A stretch of DNA of 6,964 nucleotides from DAISJD01 sp036821645 (GTDB lineage: Bacteria; Pseudomonadota; Alphaproteobacteria; ATCC43930; CGMCC-115725), in NCBI GenBank assembly GCA_036821645.1, contig DAISJD010000150.1:1-6964 (forward strand). Reading direction: 5' to 3'. The notes under the pieces were generated by a model that was given only the letters and a program-made list of their open reading frames with translations, was not told the DNA's origin and did not search any database. The stretch's first letter is position 1; the number at the start of each line of letters is the position of its first letter. This document shows positions 1 to 5,792 of the stretch, one piece after another. The position numbers were made by a program, and so were the translations under genes.

Positions 1-369
1 GGGCGGTACGATCGGGGGTGATGGGGCCAGAAGCGGCGGGCCATCGACACCCTGACAGAGTGGACAGAGATCGCAGTGCCCCATCCCACCGGATGGGGCG
101 CCGTCCCGATCGCCTGGAACCGTATCGCCACCCGTCCCGCCGTGACAGATGACGCGTGCGTCGAAAAACGCGTCCTCATCCGCAGCGACGGCGGACCCGT
201 TTAGGGCCGCCATAGAATGCGGTGTCAGGATCTGGCTCAGAAGAGCGAGGAAAACCGTGACGAAGACAAGAAAGGCACGCAAACCCCGTACGCCCGCCCG
301 CCGATCGGTCCCGGTTAAAGAACCGGATCGGTTGCAAGACGCGCTCAAATAGGGTGCGGCGTTAGACAC
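1..369 (-). CDS. Partial exported Cys/His-motif protein, DUF2946-like (3' end outside window)
   Basis: An open frame on the minus strand runs without a stop from an in-frame TGA (376-378) to the left edge, giving 123 codons of a protein whose C-terminus is missing. I chose the GTG at 367-369 because TGAGG (374-378) lies four bases upstream. A later TTG start just before the hydrophobic segment is possible. Residues about 30-50 (LRAFLVFVTVFLALLSQIL) form a signal peptide or membrane anchor. After it come VICHGG (73-78), a Gly/Asp-rich stretch, and HCDLCPLC (98-105), then a Pro-rich segment. The order of leader, an 'ICH' element and a late His-Cys-x-x-Cys cluster is what I recall of DUF2946 proteins, small exported proteins sometimes found near metal-uptake or copper-response genes. 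That assignment is from memory. The Cys/His cluster suggests metal binding, which is inference. The upstream gene (407-1108) is on the same strand 37 bases away, so the two may be co-transcribed. Confidence 0.62.
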   Translation of the reverse strand, partial: MSNAAPYLSASCNRSGSLTGTDRRAGVRGLRAFLVFVTVFLALLSQILTPHSMAALNGSAVAADEDAFFDARVICHGGTGGDTVPGDRDGAPSGGMGHCDLCPLCQGVDGPPLLAPSPPIVPP

Positions 370-406
370 AAGACCTCAAGACGAGATGGGATTGAGGGGG
401 CTGGGC

Positions 407-1108
407 TCAGTCGATCCGCAAGATCGTGAGACCGGCATCGCTGCTACCAGCATCAACCGCCAGGAATGGAAAATCAAGCGGGGCAGACTCGCCGGACAGG
501 GTCACGCGCAGCACATAGCTTTTGGCTGGGCGTAGGGCGAGGGAATCCTCCGGGCTCGTCACGGCGCGCCCCGTCACGGTGAGGCGGGTGACCCGTTCGT
601 CATTGAGCAAAACCTCCATCCCCGTGACGCGATCGGCCCGGCCCCCCACCAGAATGGCGTTCATGCGCAGGGGCAGGGAGACGGGACGGAAATCGCGGGC
701 GGCGGTCAGGGTGCTGGCCGCGCGCTGTTCGCGATAAAAGGTCGAATTATTGAGGAAATTTTCTTCCGAGATCAGTTTTTGCTCGCGCGGGCATGTCACG
801 CGCTGTTCTTCCGGCGGTCTTGCCCCATCGACGCTGAACGCATCGAGCGGGACGTTCAGGACGCCGGCCGTGACGGTGATTTCCTTGCAGGTCCGATAAT
901 GCAGAACCACCAGTTTCGAGCCGGGCCGCACCCGAATGGCGGCGCGTTCATCCAATTCTTCATTGGGTTTGACGGGGGGAACGGTGGTCCCGCCGACGCT
1001 CAAGACCAAGGCCGACGGATCGGCCTTCGCGACCTCTCCCCCTTGTGCGCTCAAGGCCAGCATCATCGCCGCGCCAACCCACCCGACTCTCGACCATCCT
1101 GCCGCCAT
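407..1108 (-). CDS. Hypothetical secreted protein of about 233 residues
   Basis: I do not recognise the family. The start is set at the ATG at 1106-1108, because GGAGG (1114-1118) sits five bases before it. An ATG three bases upstream and a GTG at 1118-1120 are poorer choices, one too close to and one overlapping that GGAGG. Residues 8-22 are hydrophobic, followed by small residues (AKAD, 27-30), so a Sec signal peptide with export to the periplasm is likely. The mature part looks mostly beta-stranded. Residues 58-86 (an AIRVRPGS turn, then KLVVLHYRTCKEITV) resemble the repeated strands of FecR-like surface-sensor domains, but this is a weak resemblance. Two cysteines (74 and 106) could form a disulfide. 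The C-terminal half (150-233) holds another strand-rich stretch with the motif ALRPAKSYVLRV. The gene diverges from accA and lies upstream of the small exported protein at 1-369. Base composition matches the genome. Confidence 0.72.
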   Translation of the reverse strand: MAAGWSRVGWVGAAMMLALSAQGGEVAKADPSALVLSVGGTTVPPVKPNEELDERAAIRVRPGSKLVVLHYRTCKEITVTAGVLNVPLDAFSVDGARPPEEQRVTCPREQKLISEENFLNNSTFYREQRAASTLTAARDFRPVSLPLRMNAILVGGRADRVTGMEVLLNDERVTRLTVTGRAVTSPEDSLALRPAKSYVLRVTLSGESAPLDFPFLAVDAGSSDAGLTILRID

Positions 1109-1113
1109 CATTG

Positions 1114-1118
1114 CCTCC
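1114..1118 (-). promoter_or_regulatory. Ribosome binding site that decides the start of the gene at 407-1108
   Basis: GGAGG on the minus strand is five bases from the ATG at 1106-1108, two bases from the ATG at 1109-1111, and overlaps the GTG at 1118-1120. The spacing favours the innermost ATG. Confidence 0.6.
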
Positions 1119-1177
1119 ACTGCAGCACAAACCCGCTGTCATCGCCCCCTCGATCTGGAGGGGTGTTTGGTGGTTCT

Positions 1178-1206
1178 TTTACACTATTTTCGCTGGATTC
1201 TGTCTA
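1178..1206 (-). promoter_or_regulatory. Candidate sigma-70 promoter for the secreted-protein gene
   Basis: Read on the minus strand, TAGACA (1201-1206, five of six matches to TTGACA) is followed after exactly 17 bases by TGTAAA (1178-1183, four of six matches to TATAAT). Transcription would begin near 1171, giving a leader of roughly 60 bases before the ATG at 1106-1108. This rests on pattern matching only; alphaproteobacterial promoters often deviate from this consensus. Confidence 0.38.
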
Positions 1207-1367
1207 AGAACTCTGTTCTGGACGGACGAAAAACATGGTTTTTTTAGCACTGCTTCACTTTGTCCACCCTTTACGCCGCGCCGTGCCGCTGCTTTGACTG
1301 AATGTAGACCCGGCTCCTCTTGCATTGCAGTTGGCATTGGGCTCAAGAAGTGATATGTGACGCAACC

Positions 1368-2321
1368 ATGCAACACTTTCTTAATTTCGAGCGCCCCGTC
1401 GCCGAACTCGAAAGCAAAATCGAGGAACTCCGGCATCTGCCCGTCGACAGCGACCTTGATGTCGCCGACGAGATCGCCGTGTTGGAGGCGCGCGTCTCGC
1501 GACAATTGCGCCAGATCTATGCCAAGCTGACGGCCTGGCAAAAGGTTCAGGTCGCCCGCCATCAGGATCGCCCGCATTTTCTGGACTATGTCGGCGGTCT
1601 GTTCACCGAATTCACCCCCTTGGCGGGGGATCGATCTTTTGGTGAAGATCGCGCCCTTCTGGGCGGGCTCGCCCGGTTTCGCGGTCAGCCGGTGGTTGTG
1701 ATCGGCACGGAAAAGGGCCACGAGATCGAAAGCCGGATCAAGCATAATTTCGGTTCGGCCCGGCCCGAGGGCTATCGCAAGGCCCGCCGCCTCATGGAAT
1801 TGGCCGAACGGTTTGCCCTGCCGATCATTACCCTGGTCGATACGGCTGGGGCTTATCCGGGCGTCGATGCCGAGGCGCGCGGTCAGGCCGAAGCCATCGC
1901 CCGTTCTGTCGAAACCTGTCTCAAAGTTCGCGTTCCCTTGATCAGTGCGATCATCGGCGAAGGCGGGTCGGGCGGTGCTGTGGCGCTTGCTACCGGCAAT
2001 GCCGTGATTATGCTGGAACATGCGATCTATTCCGTGATCTCGCCCGAAGGCTGTGCATCGATTCTGTGGCGTTCGAGCGATCAGGCGGCTGCTGCGGCTG
2101 AAGCCTTGAAGTTAACGGCGCAGGATCTCTTGAAACTGGGCGTCATCGACACGATCGTGCCGGAACCCTTGGGCGGCGCCCATCGCGACCGGGAACAAAC
2201 CTATAAGGCTCTGGGCGATGCGATCGCGGTCCATCTCGGCCAGTTGGCAACGAAGAGCCCCGATGCGTTGCGTCACCACCGCCGGGAAAAATTCCTCGCC
2301 ATGGGTCAGTTGGGGCTTTAG
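1368..2321 (+). CDS. accA: Acetyl-CoA carboxylase carboxyltransferase subunit alpha
   Basis: AccA pairs with AccD to form the carboxyltransferase that moves CO2 from biotin on AccB to acetyl-CoA, making malonyl-CoA, the first committed step of fatty-acid synthesis, in the cytoplasm. The 317-residue product has the usual length of about 315-320. I chose the ATG at 1368 because MQHFLNFERPVAELE is the typical AccA N-terminus. An in-frame ATG at 1320 would add 16 atypical residues. The Shine-Dalgarno sequence is weak. Helical N-terminal region about 8-65; crotonase-fold core from about 100, with RFRGQPVVVIG (104-113), FGSARPEGYRKA (128-139), LVDTAGAYPGVDAE (156-169) and the glycine-rich GEGGSGGA (197-204), which forms the oxyanion-hole and CoA-binding region; ISPEGCASILW (224-234) follows. 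AccD's zinc finger is not expected here. All hallmarks are intact. The gene stands alone, transcribed away from the left genes and ended by a terminator at 2358-2396. Confidence 0.97.
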   Translation: MQHFLNFERPVAELESKIEELRHLPVDSDLDVADEIAVLEARVSRQLRQIYAKLTAWQKVQVARHQDRPHFLDYVGGLFTEFTPLAGDRSFGEDRALLGGLARFRGQPVVVIGTEKGHEIESRIKHNFGSARPEGYRKARRLMELAERFALPIITLVDTAGAYPGVDAEARGQAEAIARSVETCLKVRVPLISAIIGEGGSGGAVALATGNAVIMLEHAIYSVISPEGCASILWRSSDQAAAAAEALKLTAQDLLKLGVIDTIVPEPLGGAHRDREQTYKALGDAIAVHLGQLATKSPDALRHHRREKFLAMGQLGL

Positions 2322-3165
2322 CCGATTTAACTTCTAAAAATACGAGCAATGCGCTATAAAAACGCCCTGGAGTTTAAAATCTGGGGTGTTTTTTTTATGA
2401 AAGACCTTCTTTCCGCTGTTGGTTTGGAAAATTTTTTTCAGTTGTTTAATCAAATTCATGCACAAATTCAACCGGTACTAAAATTTGTGATTTTTCCAGT
2501 CTTTGCGATCGTTTCCCGATACGTTTGGCAGAAATGGTCTGGCTTATTTCAGAAACCAGACCTAGTTATCGCAACCAATCTCACACAAGTCGAGCAAAAT
2601 ACTTCCAATCAATACCAATCAAGTGGCCCTGATGTTAACGGGAGTAATCTCTATCAATTTTCAATAAAAAATATGTCAAATAAAACAATAGAAAAAGTTA
2701 ATTTTGTTTTTATCTATCCAGAATCATCTCATATTATTGCGCATCATGTTCAATATTATCCAGTCTCGCAAAAATATTTTTTTATTCAAGATCCCAAAAA
2801 CAAATCAACCGTCTCTGTCAATCTTGGTTCATTCAAACCGAATGATTTTGTCAAAATTGATCTAATTTCACAAGATTTACATAATGTAAAATATATATGG
2901 CGCGGAACGGATGGGGTAAAAATCCTAAAACAATATAAATTAAGTAAAAACGTTATTTTTTATTTATTATCTGGCACAATGATACTGTTTTTAGGGTCTG
3001 TGGTAAATTTAATTGGTTTAATTAATAATGAATACGGTGAAAATAGCTTTGATAGGATTTTAGATTATATTACATTATTTATTTCAATAATTGGTATTAT
3101 TGCTTTAATTTTTTCTTATTTAAGAGGGCGTTATTTATCGCAAGGTTTTTTTGAACCCGATCCGA
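2322..3165. other. AT-rich island, probably horizontally acquired
   Basis: From just after the accA stop to about 3160 the composition drops sharply. One 60-base stretch (2701-2760) has only 16 G or C by count, while both flanks are clearly GC-rich. Codons such as TTA, ATA, AAA and AAT dominate, unlike the neighbours. No transposase, integrase, tRNA or clear flanking direct repeat marks how it arrived. The GC-rich character returns within the last few codons of the enclosed gene. Confidence 0.75.
2358..2396 (+). terminator. Intrinsic terminator downstream of accA
   Basis: AAACGCCCTGG (2360-2370) pairs with CTGGGGTGTTT (2381-2391) with three wobble pairs, around a ten-base AT-rich loop, and is followed by a continuous run of eight T (2389-2396). 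The A-run at 2358-2362 can extend the stem into the T-run. It lies 36 bases after the accA stop codon. The T-run ends exactly at the ATG of the next gene, so this site also forms that gene's 5' boundary. Confidence 0.75.
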
Positions 3166-3173
3166 CGATGTAA
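2397..3173 (+). CDS. Orphan membrane protein of unknown function in an AT-rich island
   Basis: I do not recognise the family. The 258-residue product begins with an amphipathic stretch, then a membrane segment at about 27-44 (VLKFVIFPVFAIVSRYVW). A hydrophilic, strand-rich domain follows at about 55-180 with LYQFSIKNMSNKTIEKVNFVF (85-105), which reads like a beta-sandwich. Two more membrane segments, about 184-208 and 223-243, sit near the C-terminus, before a short tail (GFFEPDPTM). The start is uncertain. The ATG at 2397 directly follows eight T and has only GGGGTG (2383-2388), eight bases away, as a ribosome site. An in-frame ATG at 2349 would add 16 residues and would put the accA terminator inside the coding region. 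Low GC and foreign codon use suggest transfer. It converges on the protease operon and has no partner gene. A membrane-anchored stress or phage-defence effector is conceivable, but nothing seen proves it. Confidence 0.75.
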   Translation: MKDLLSAVGLENFFQLFNQIHAQIQPVLKFVIFPVFAIVSRYVWQKWSGLFQKPDLVIATNLTQVEQNTSNQYQSSGPDVNGSNLYQFSIKNMSNKTIEKVNFVFIYPESSHIIAHHVQYYPVSQKYFFIQDPKNKSTVSVNLGSFKPNDFVKIDLISQDLHNVKYIWRGTDGVKILKQYKLSKNVIFYLLSGTMILFLGSVVNLIGLINNEYGENSFDRILDYITLFISIIGIIALIFSYLRGRYLSQGFFEPDPTM

Positions 3174-3178
3174 AACCC

Positions 3179-3221
3179 ATGCCGCCCCGTCTTGTGCGAA
3201 ATGCACAAGACGGGGCGGCAT
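3179..3221. terminator. Perfect 19-bp GC-rich hairpin between converging genes, probable terminator
   Basis: ATGCCGCCCCGTCTTGTGC (3179-3197) and its exact reverse complement (3203-3221) flank a five-base loop. The hairpin lies five bases after the stop of the orphan gene and ten bases beyond the stop of the htrA gene, so it can end transcripts from both sides. On the minus strand the stem is followed by GGG and four T; on the plus strand there is no T-run. It therefore fits best as the terminator of the hflK-hflC-htrA operon, with some bidirectional effect and protection of 3' ends. Confidence 0.7.
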
Positions 3222-3231
3222 CAATTGCCTC

Positions 3232-4869
3232 TCATTCAAAGCGCAACGCAACGAAACGCAATTCCCCCATCCGGTCGATCAGCAGGAGAATCGTCTTGCG
3301 CCCGGCCTTGCGCGCCTCGTCGGTTTTGCGTTGCACATCGTCCAGGGTTTTGACCCGTTCTTGGGCGATTTCGACGATGGCGTCGCCGGGTTTCAGGTCT
3401 TTTTCCGGTACCGGTTTCTTCGTCGCTCCCGGTTTTTGACCCTTCGGGTCCGGTTTTTCCGTCGGTTTCGTCACATCGGTGACGACGGCGATCGCCTTGG
3501 CCGGCAATTGATATTGCGCACGCAAGGGGGGTGTTACCTCGGCGACGGTGATGCCGAGGCTTTTGAGCGTGATCGACCGCTCGACCCGTTTATCCATCGG
3601 GGCCACGGCATTGGCGGCTTGGACCGTGGGTTCGCTCTCATCCAATTCGCCGATCCGCACATCGATCAGTTTTTCCGCCCGTTTGCGCCACAGCTTGATT
3701 TTGACCGATCGGTTGACGGCCGTATCGGCCACGATCCGTTGCAGGCGCCTGCCGTCGCTGACATCTTTGCCGTCTACCGACAGGACGATATCCCCAGGGA
3801 GCACACCCGCCTGCTTTGCGGGCGAGCCGTCGATGAAATCGGCGACGAGAACGCCGCGCGGCGTTCCAAGACCCAGGGCATCGGCCACCGCCTCGTTCAC
3901 CTGTTGGACCCGAACCCCAAGCCAGCCGCGCCGGGCATGGCCGAATTCCCGGATTTGACCCGTGATCGTGCGGGCAAGATCGGAAGGAATGGCAAAACCG
4001 ATCCCGATCGACCCGCCGGACGGCGAGAAAATGGCACTATTGATCCCGATCACCTCGCCATCGAGATTGAAGAGCGGGCCGCCGGAATTGCCCTGATTGA
4101 TCGAGGCGTCGGTCTGAATGAATTCGTCATACGGGTCGTTGGTCGCAATCGATCGTCCCTTGGCCGAGACGATCCCGGTCGTCACGGTGCCGCCAAGGCC
4201 GAAGGGATTGCCGATCGCCACGACCCAATCGCCGACCCGGGCCTTCTCGCTCGTCCCCCACGGTACGGTCGGTAAGGGTTTGGCCGACGTGACCTTGAGG
4301 ACGGCCAAATCGGTTTTCACATCGGTGCCGACCAGCTCGGCCTTCAGTTTGGTATCGTCCTGCAAAATCACCGTGATCTCGGCCGCATCGGCAATCACAT
4401 GATTGTTGGTGACGACATAACCGTCAGGGTCGATGATGAAACCGGAACCAAGCGCACCGCCGCCCTTGCCGCCACCGGGGCCCGCCTTGTCCCCGTCGTC
4501 GCGATCGAAAAAATCCTTGAAAAACTCATCGAACGGCGAACCGGGGGCGGGTTCGCGCTCGTCTTGCGGTTTGGGCGTTTCCGGTTTTGCGGGCTTGCCC
4601 GGTTTGCCGTGGGGGGCCGCCCCCGCCTTTTGGATCACCGACACATTGACGACCGAAGGCAGAAGACGGGCGGCGAGCGCGGAAAAGCCCGCCTGCGCCG
4701 CCGATGTTTCTGTCAAAGCCCCCCCTGTCGTGCTGCCGTCTGCAGCCAAGGCAGGATCGCTGACGGTTCCTATGATCGCGGCAAGGGCGACGCAAGCGAT
4801 GGGAAGACGCCAAGTCCGTGGGTGCAACAGGCGTTGGTACCCGGTGGCGATATGATGTGCATACTGCAT
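3232..4869 (-). CDS. Periplasmic Do/DegP-type serine protease (HtrA family)
   Basis: HtrA proteases degrade, and may chaperone, misfolded envelope proteins in the periplasm. The 545-residue product has a signal peptide (about 21-42, cut after ALA) behind a long basic N-region. A Lys/Pro-rich linker (88-103) precedes a trypsin-like domain at about 60-310, with all three catalytic residues: His157 in TNNHVI, Asp187 in TDLAVL and Ser262 in GNSGGP. PDZ1 begins at GWLGV (315-319) and runs to about 410. PDZ2 covers about 435-545 and carries an unusual Lys/Pro-rich insertion at about 467-491 before LKPGDAIVEI. Length is at the long end for DegP/MucD proteins (about 450-520). The ATG shares one base with the hflC stop (TAATG), so translation is probably coupled. 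GGGG six bases upstream is a usable ribosome site. Gene symbols degP, mucD and htrA are all used for this family, so I leave the symbol open. The hairpin at 3179-3221 ends the operon. Confidence 0.95.
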   Translation of the reverse strand: MQYAHHIATGYQRLLHPRTWRLPIACVALAAIIGTVSDPALAADGSTTGGALTETSAAQAGFSALAARLLPSVVNVSVIQKAGAAPHGKPGKPAKPETPKPQDEREPAPGSPFDEFFKDFFDRDDGDKAGPGGGKGGGALGSGFIIDPDGYVVTNNHVIADAAEITVILQDDTKLKAELVGTDVKTDLAVLKVTSAKPLPTVPWGTSEKARVGDWVVAIGNPFGLGGTVTTGIVSAKGRSIATNDPYDEFIQTDASINQGNSGGPLFNLDGEVIGINSAIFSPSGGSIGIGFAIPSDLARTITGQIREFGHARRGWLGVRVQQVNEAVADALGLGTPRGVLVADFIDGSPAKQAGVLPGDIVLSVDGKDVSDGRRLQRIVADTAVNRSVKIKLWRKRAEKLIDVRIGELDESEPTVQAANAVAPMDKRVERSITLKSLGITVAEVTPPLRAQYQLPAKAIAVVTDVTKPTEKPDPKGQKPGATKKPVPEKDLKPGDAIVEIAQERVKTLDDVQRKTDEARKAGRKTILLLIDRMGELRFVALRFE

Positions 4870-5792
4870 TACTGCCCCCGTCCTGCTGCTTTTTCCGATC
4901 CTCCGGCAGAGGCGTCCTTATCGGTTTTCTGACCGTTTAAAAACCGAAAGAAATGATCGTCCGGCGACAGAACCAGGGTCGTTTCAGTGTCGAGTGCGGT
5001 ACGATAAGCCTGGAGCGAGCGATAGAAGCTGAAGAAATTCGGATCTTGACCAAAAGATTGGGCATAGATTCGGATGCTTTCGCCGTCGCCTTGGCCCCGT
5101 TCGATTTGGGCTTGACGGTTGGCATCGGCGATGATGACGGTGCGTTCCCGTTCGGCCCGGGCCCTGATCCCCTGTGCGGCCTCGGCCCCCTCGGCGCGGA
5201 ATTCTTTTGCCTCGCGGTTGCGTTCCGATTTCATCCGCTCGTAAATTGCGGCACTATTCTCGGTCGGCAGATCGGCCCGGCGAATCCGCACGTCCAGCAC
5301 GGTGATGCCGAAGGTTTTCGTCTGCTGGGCCAGATCATCGCGTATTTCCTGCATGATTCTGGGTCGTTCCGGCGACAGGAGCTGCGCCAGTTTCACGGTG
5401 CCGATCGTCCGGCGCAAGGCCCCTTGCAGAGCGTTGCCCAGTCTCGCATTGGCCCCGTCGAGCGTGCCGACCGATTTGAAGAATTGCAGCGGATCGTTGA
5501 TCTGATAGCGCACGACCGAATCGACGACGAGACGCTTTTTATCGGCCGCAATCACTTCCTCGGCGGGCGGCTCGTAGCCTAGGATCCGTTTGTCGTAGAA
5601 GGACACGCTCTGAATGAACGGGGCGATCATTTTGAGCCCCGGTTCCTTGATCACCCGAACCGGTTCGCCGAATTGCAACACGACGGCTTGGTTCGTCTGA
5701 TCGACGATGAACAGGCTATTGCCGAGGATGATGGTGCCGATCAAGACCAGGGCCGCGGCCCCGACGGCGAGCATACCATTGAAATCTTTCAC
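4869..5792 (-). CDS. hflC: HflC, SPFH/prohibitin-family membrane protein, FtsH modulator
   Basis: HflC forms with HflK a large ring-shaped complex in the inner membrane, facing the periplasm, which encloses and modulates the FtsH protease. The 307-residue product has an N-terminal membrane anchor (about 8-29), then the typical opening of the family, SLFIVDQTNQAVVLQFGEPV (26-45). The SPFH/Band 7 domain covers about 26-185, including KRLVVDSVVRYQI (86-98) and RIRRADLP (169-176). A charged helical region at about 183-245, rich in Glu, Arg and Ala, is the coiled-coil part. The C-terminal PNFFSFYRSLQAYR (251-264) and TTLVLSPDDHFFRFL (271-285) are HflC hallmarks. The start is GTG, overlapping the hflK stop by four bases (GTGA), with GGGGGA seven bases upstream. 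Length is slightly below the E. coli protein (334), as in many alphaproteobacteria. The hflK-hflC-protease order is a known arrangement in this class. Confidence 0.95.
   Translation of the reverse strand: MKDFNGMLAVGAAALVLIGTIILGNSLFIVDQTNQAVVLQFGEPVRVIKEPGLKMIAPFIQSVSFYDKRILGYEPPAEEVIAADKKRLVVDSVVRYQINDPLQFFKSVGTLDGANARLGNALQGALRRTIGTVKLAQLLSPERPRIMQEIRDDLAQQTKTFGITVLDVRIRRADLPTENSAAIYERMKSERNREAKEFRAEGAEAAQGIRARAERERTVIIADANRQAQIERGQGDGESIRIYAQSFGQDPNFFSFYRSLQAYRTALDTETTLVLSPDDHFFRFLNGQKTDKDASAGGSEKAAGRGQ

Larger units (their letters stand above)
1109..1367. other. Divergent intergenic region between the secreted-protein gene and accA
   Basis: About 260 bases without a gene. It should hold both divergent promoters. 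A minus-strand promoter candidate is listed separately. For accA I see only an isolated TTGACT (1294-1299) without a convincing -10 box at normal distance, and TGATAT (1351-1356) without a well-placed -35, so its promoter is not assigned. A short inverted repeat (CCCCTC 1146-1151, GAGGGG 1158-1163) lies in the presumed leader of the minus-strand gene. An A5C/GT5-like short palindrome surrounds about 1230-1246. Neither can be given a function. Confidence 0.5.

Noticed and set aside
149..352. Plus-strand frame of 67 codons, including a 31-codon basic version from GTG at 259 with GAGG upstream
   Set aside because: The minus strand of the same stretch encodes a hydrophobic leader and an HCxxCxxC motif, which is more convincing. 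The basic tail is what a reversed leader region would give.
1331..1346. TTGGCA followed by GGGCTC as a sigma-54 promoter for accA
   Set aside because: The GC element and spacing do not match TGGCAC-N5-TTGC, and sigma-54 control of accA would be unexpected.
1179..2021. Minus-strand open frame of 280 codons
   Set aside because: It is antisense to the intact accA gene and crosses its promoter region; the translation has no recognisable domain.
2322..3175. Direct repeats flanking the AT-rich island
   Set aside because: Only CCGAT-like five-base matches are shared by the two edges, which chance explains. No target-site duplication can be claimed.
3151..4275. Long plus-strand open frame of 374 codons
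   Set aside because: It lies antisense to the HtrA protease gene, whose catalytic triad and PDZ domains are certain. The translation is rich in Arg, Asp and Gly with no recognisable domain, as expected of an antisense frame in GC-rich DNA.
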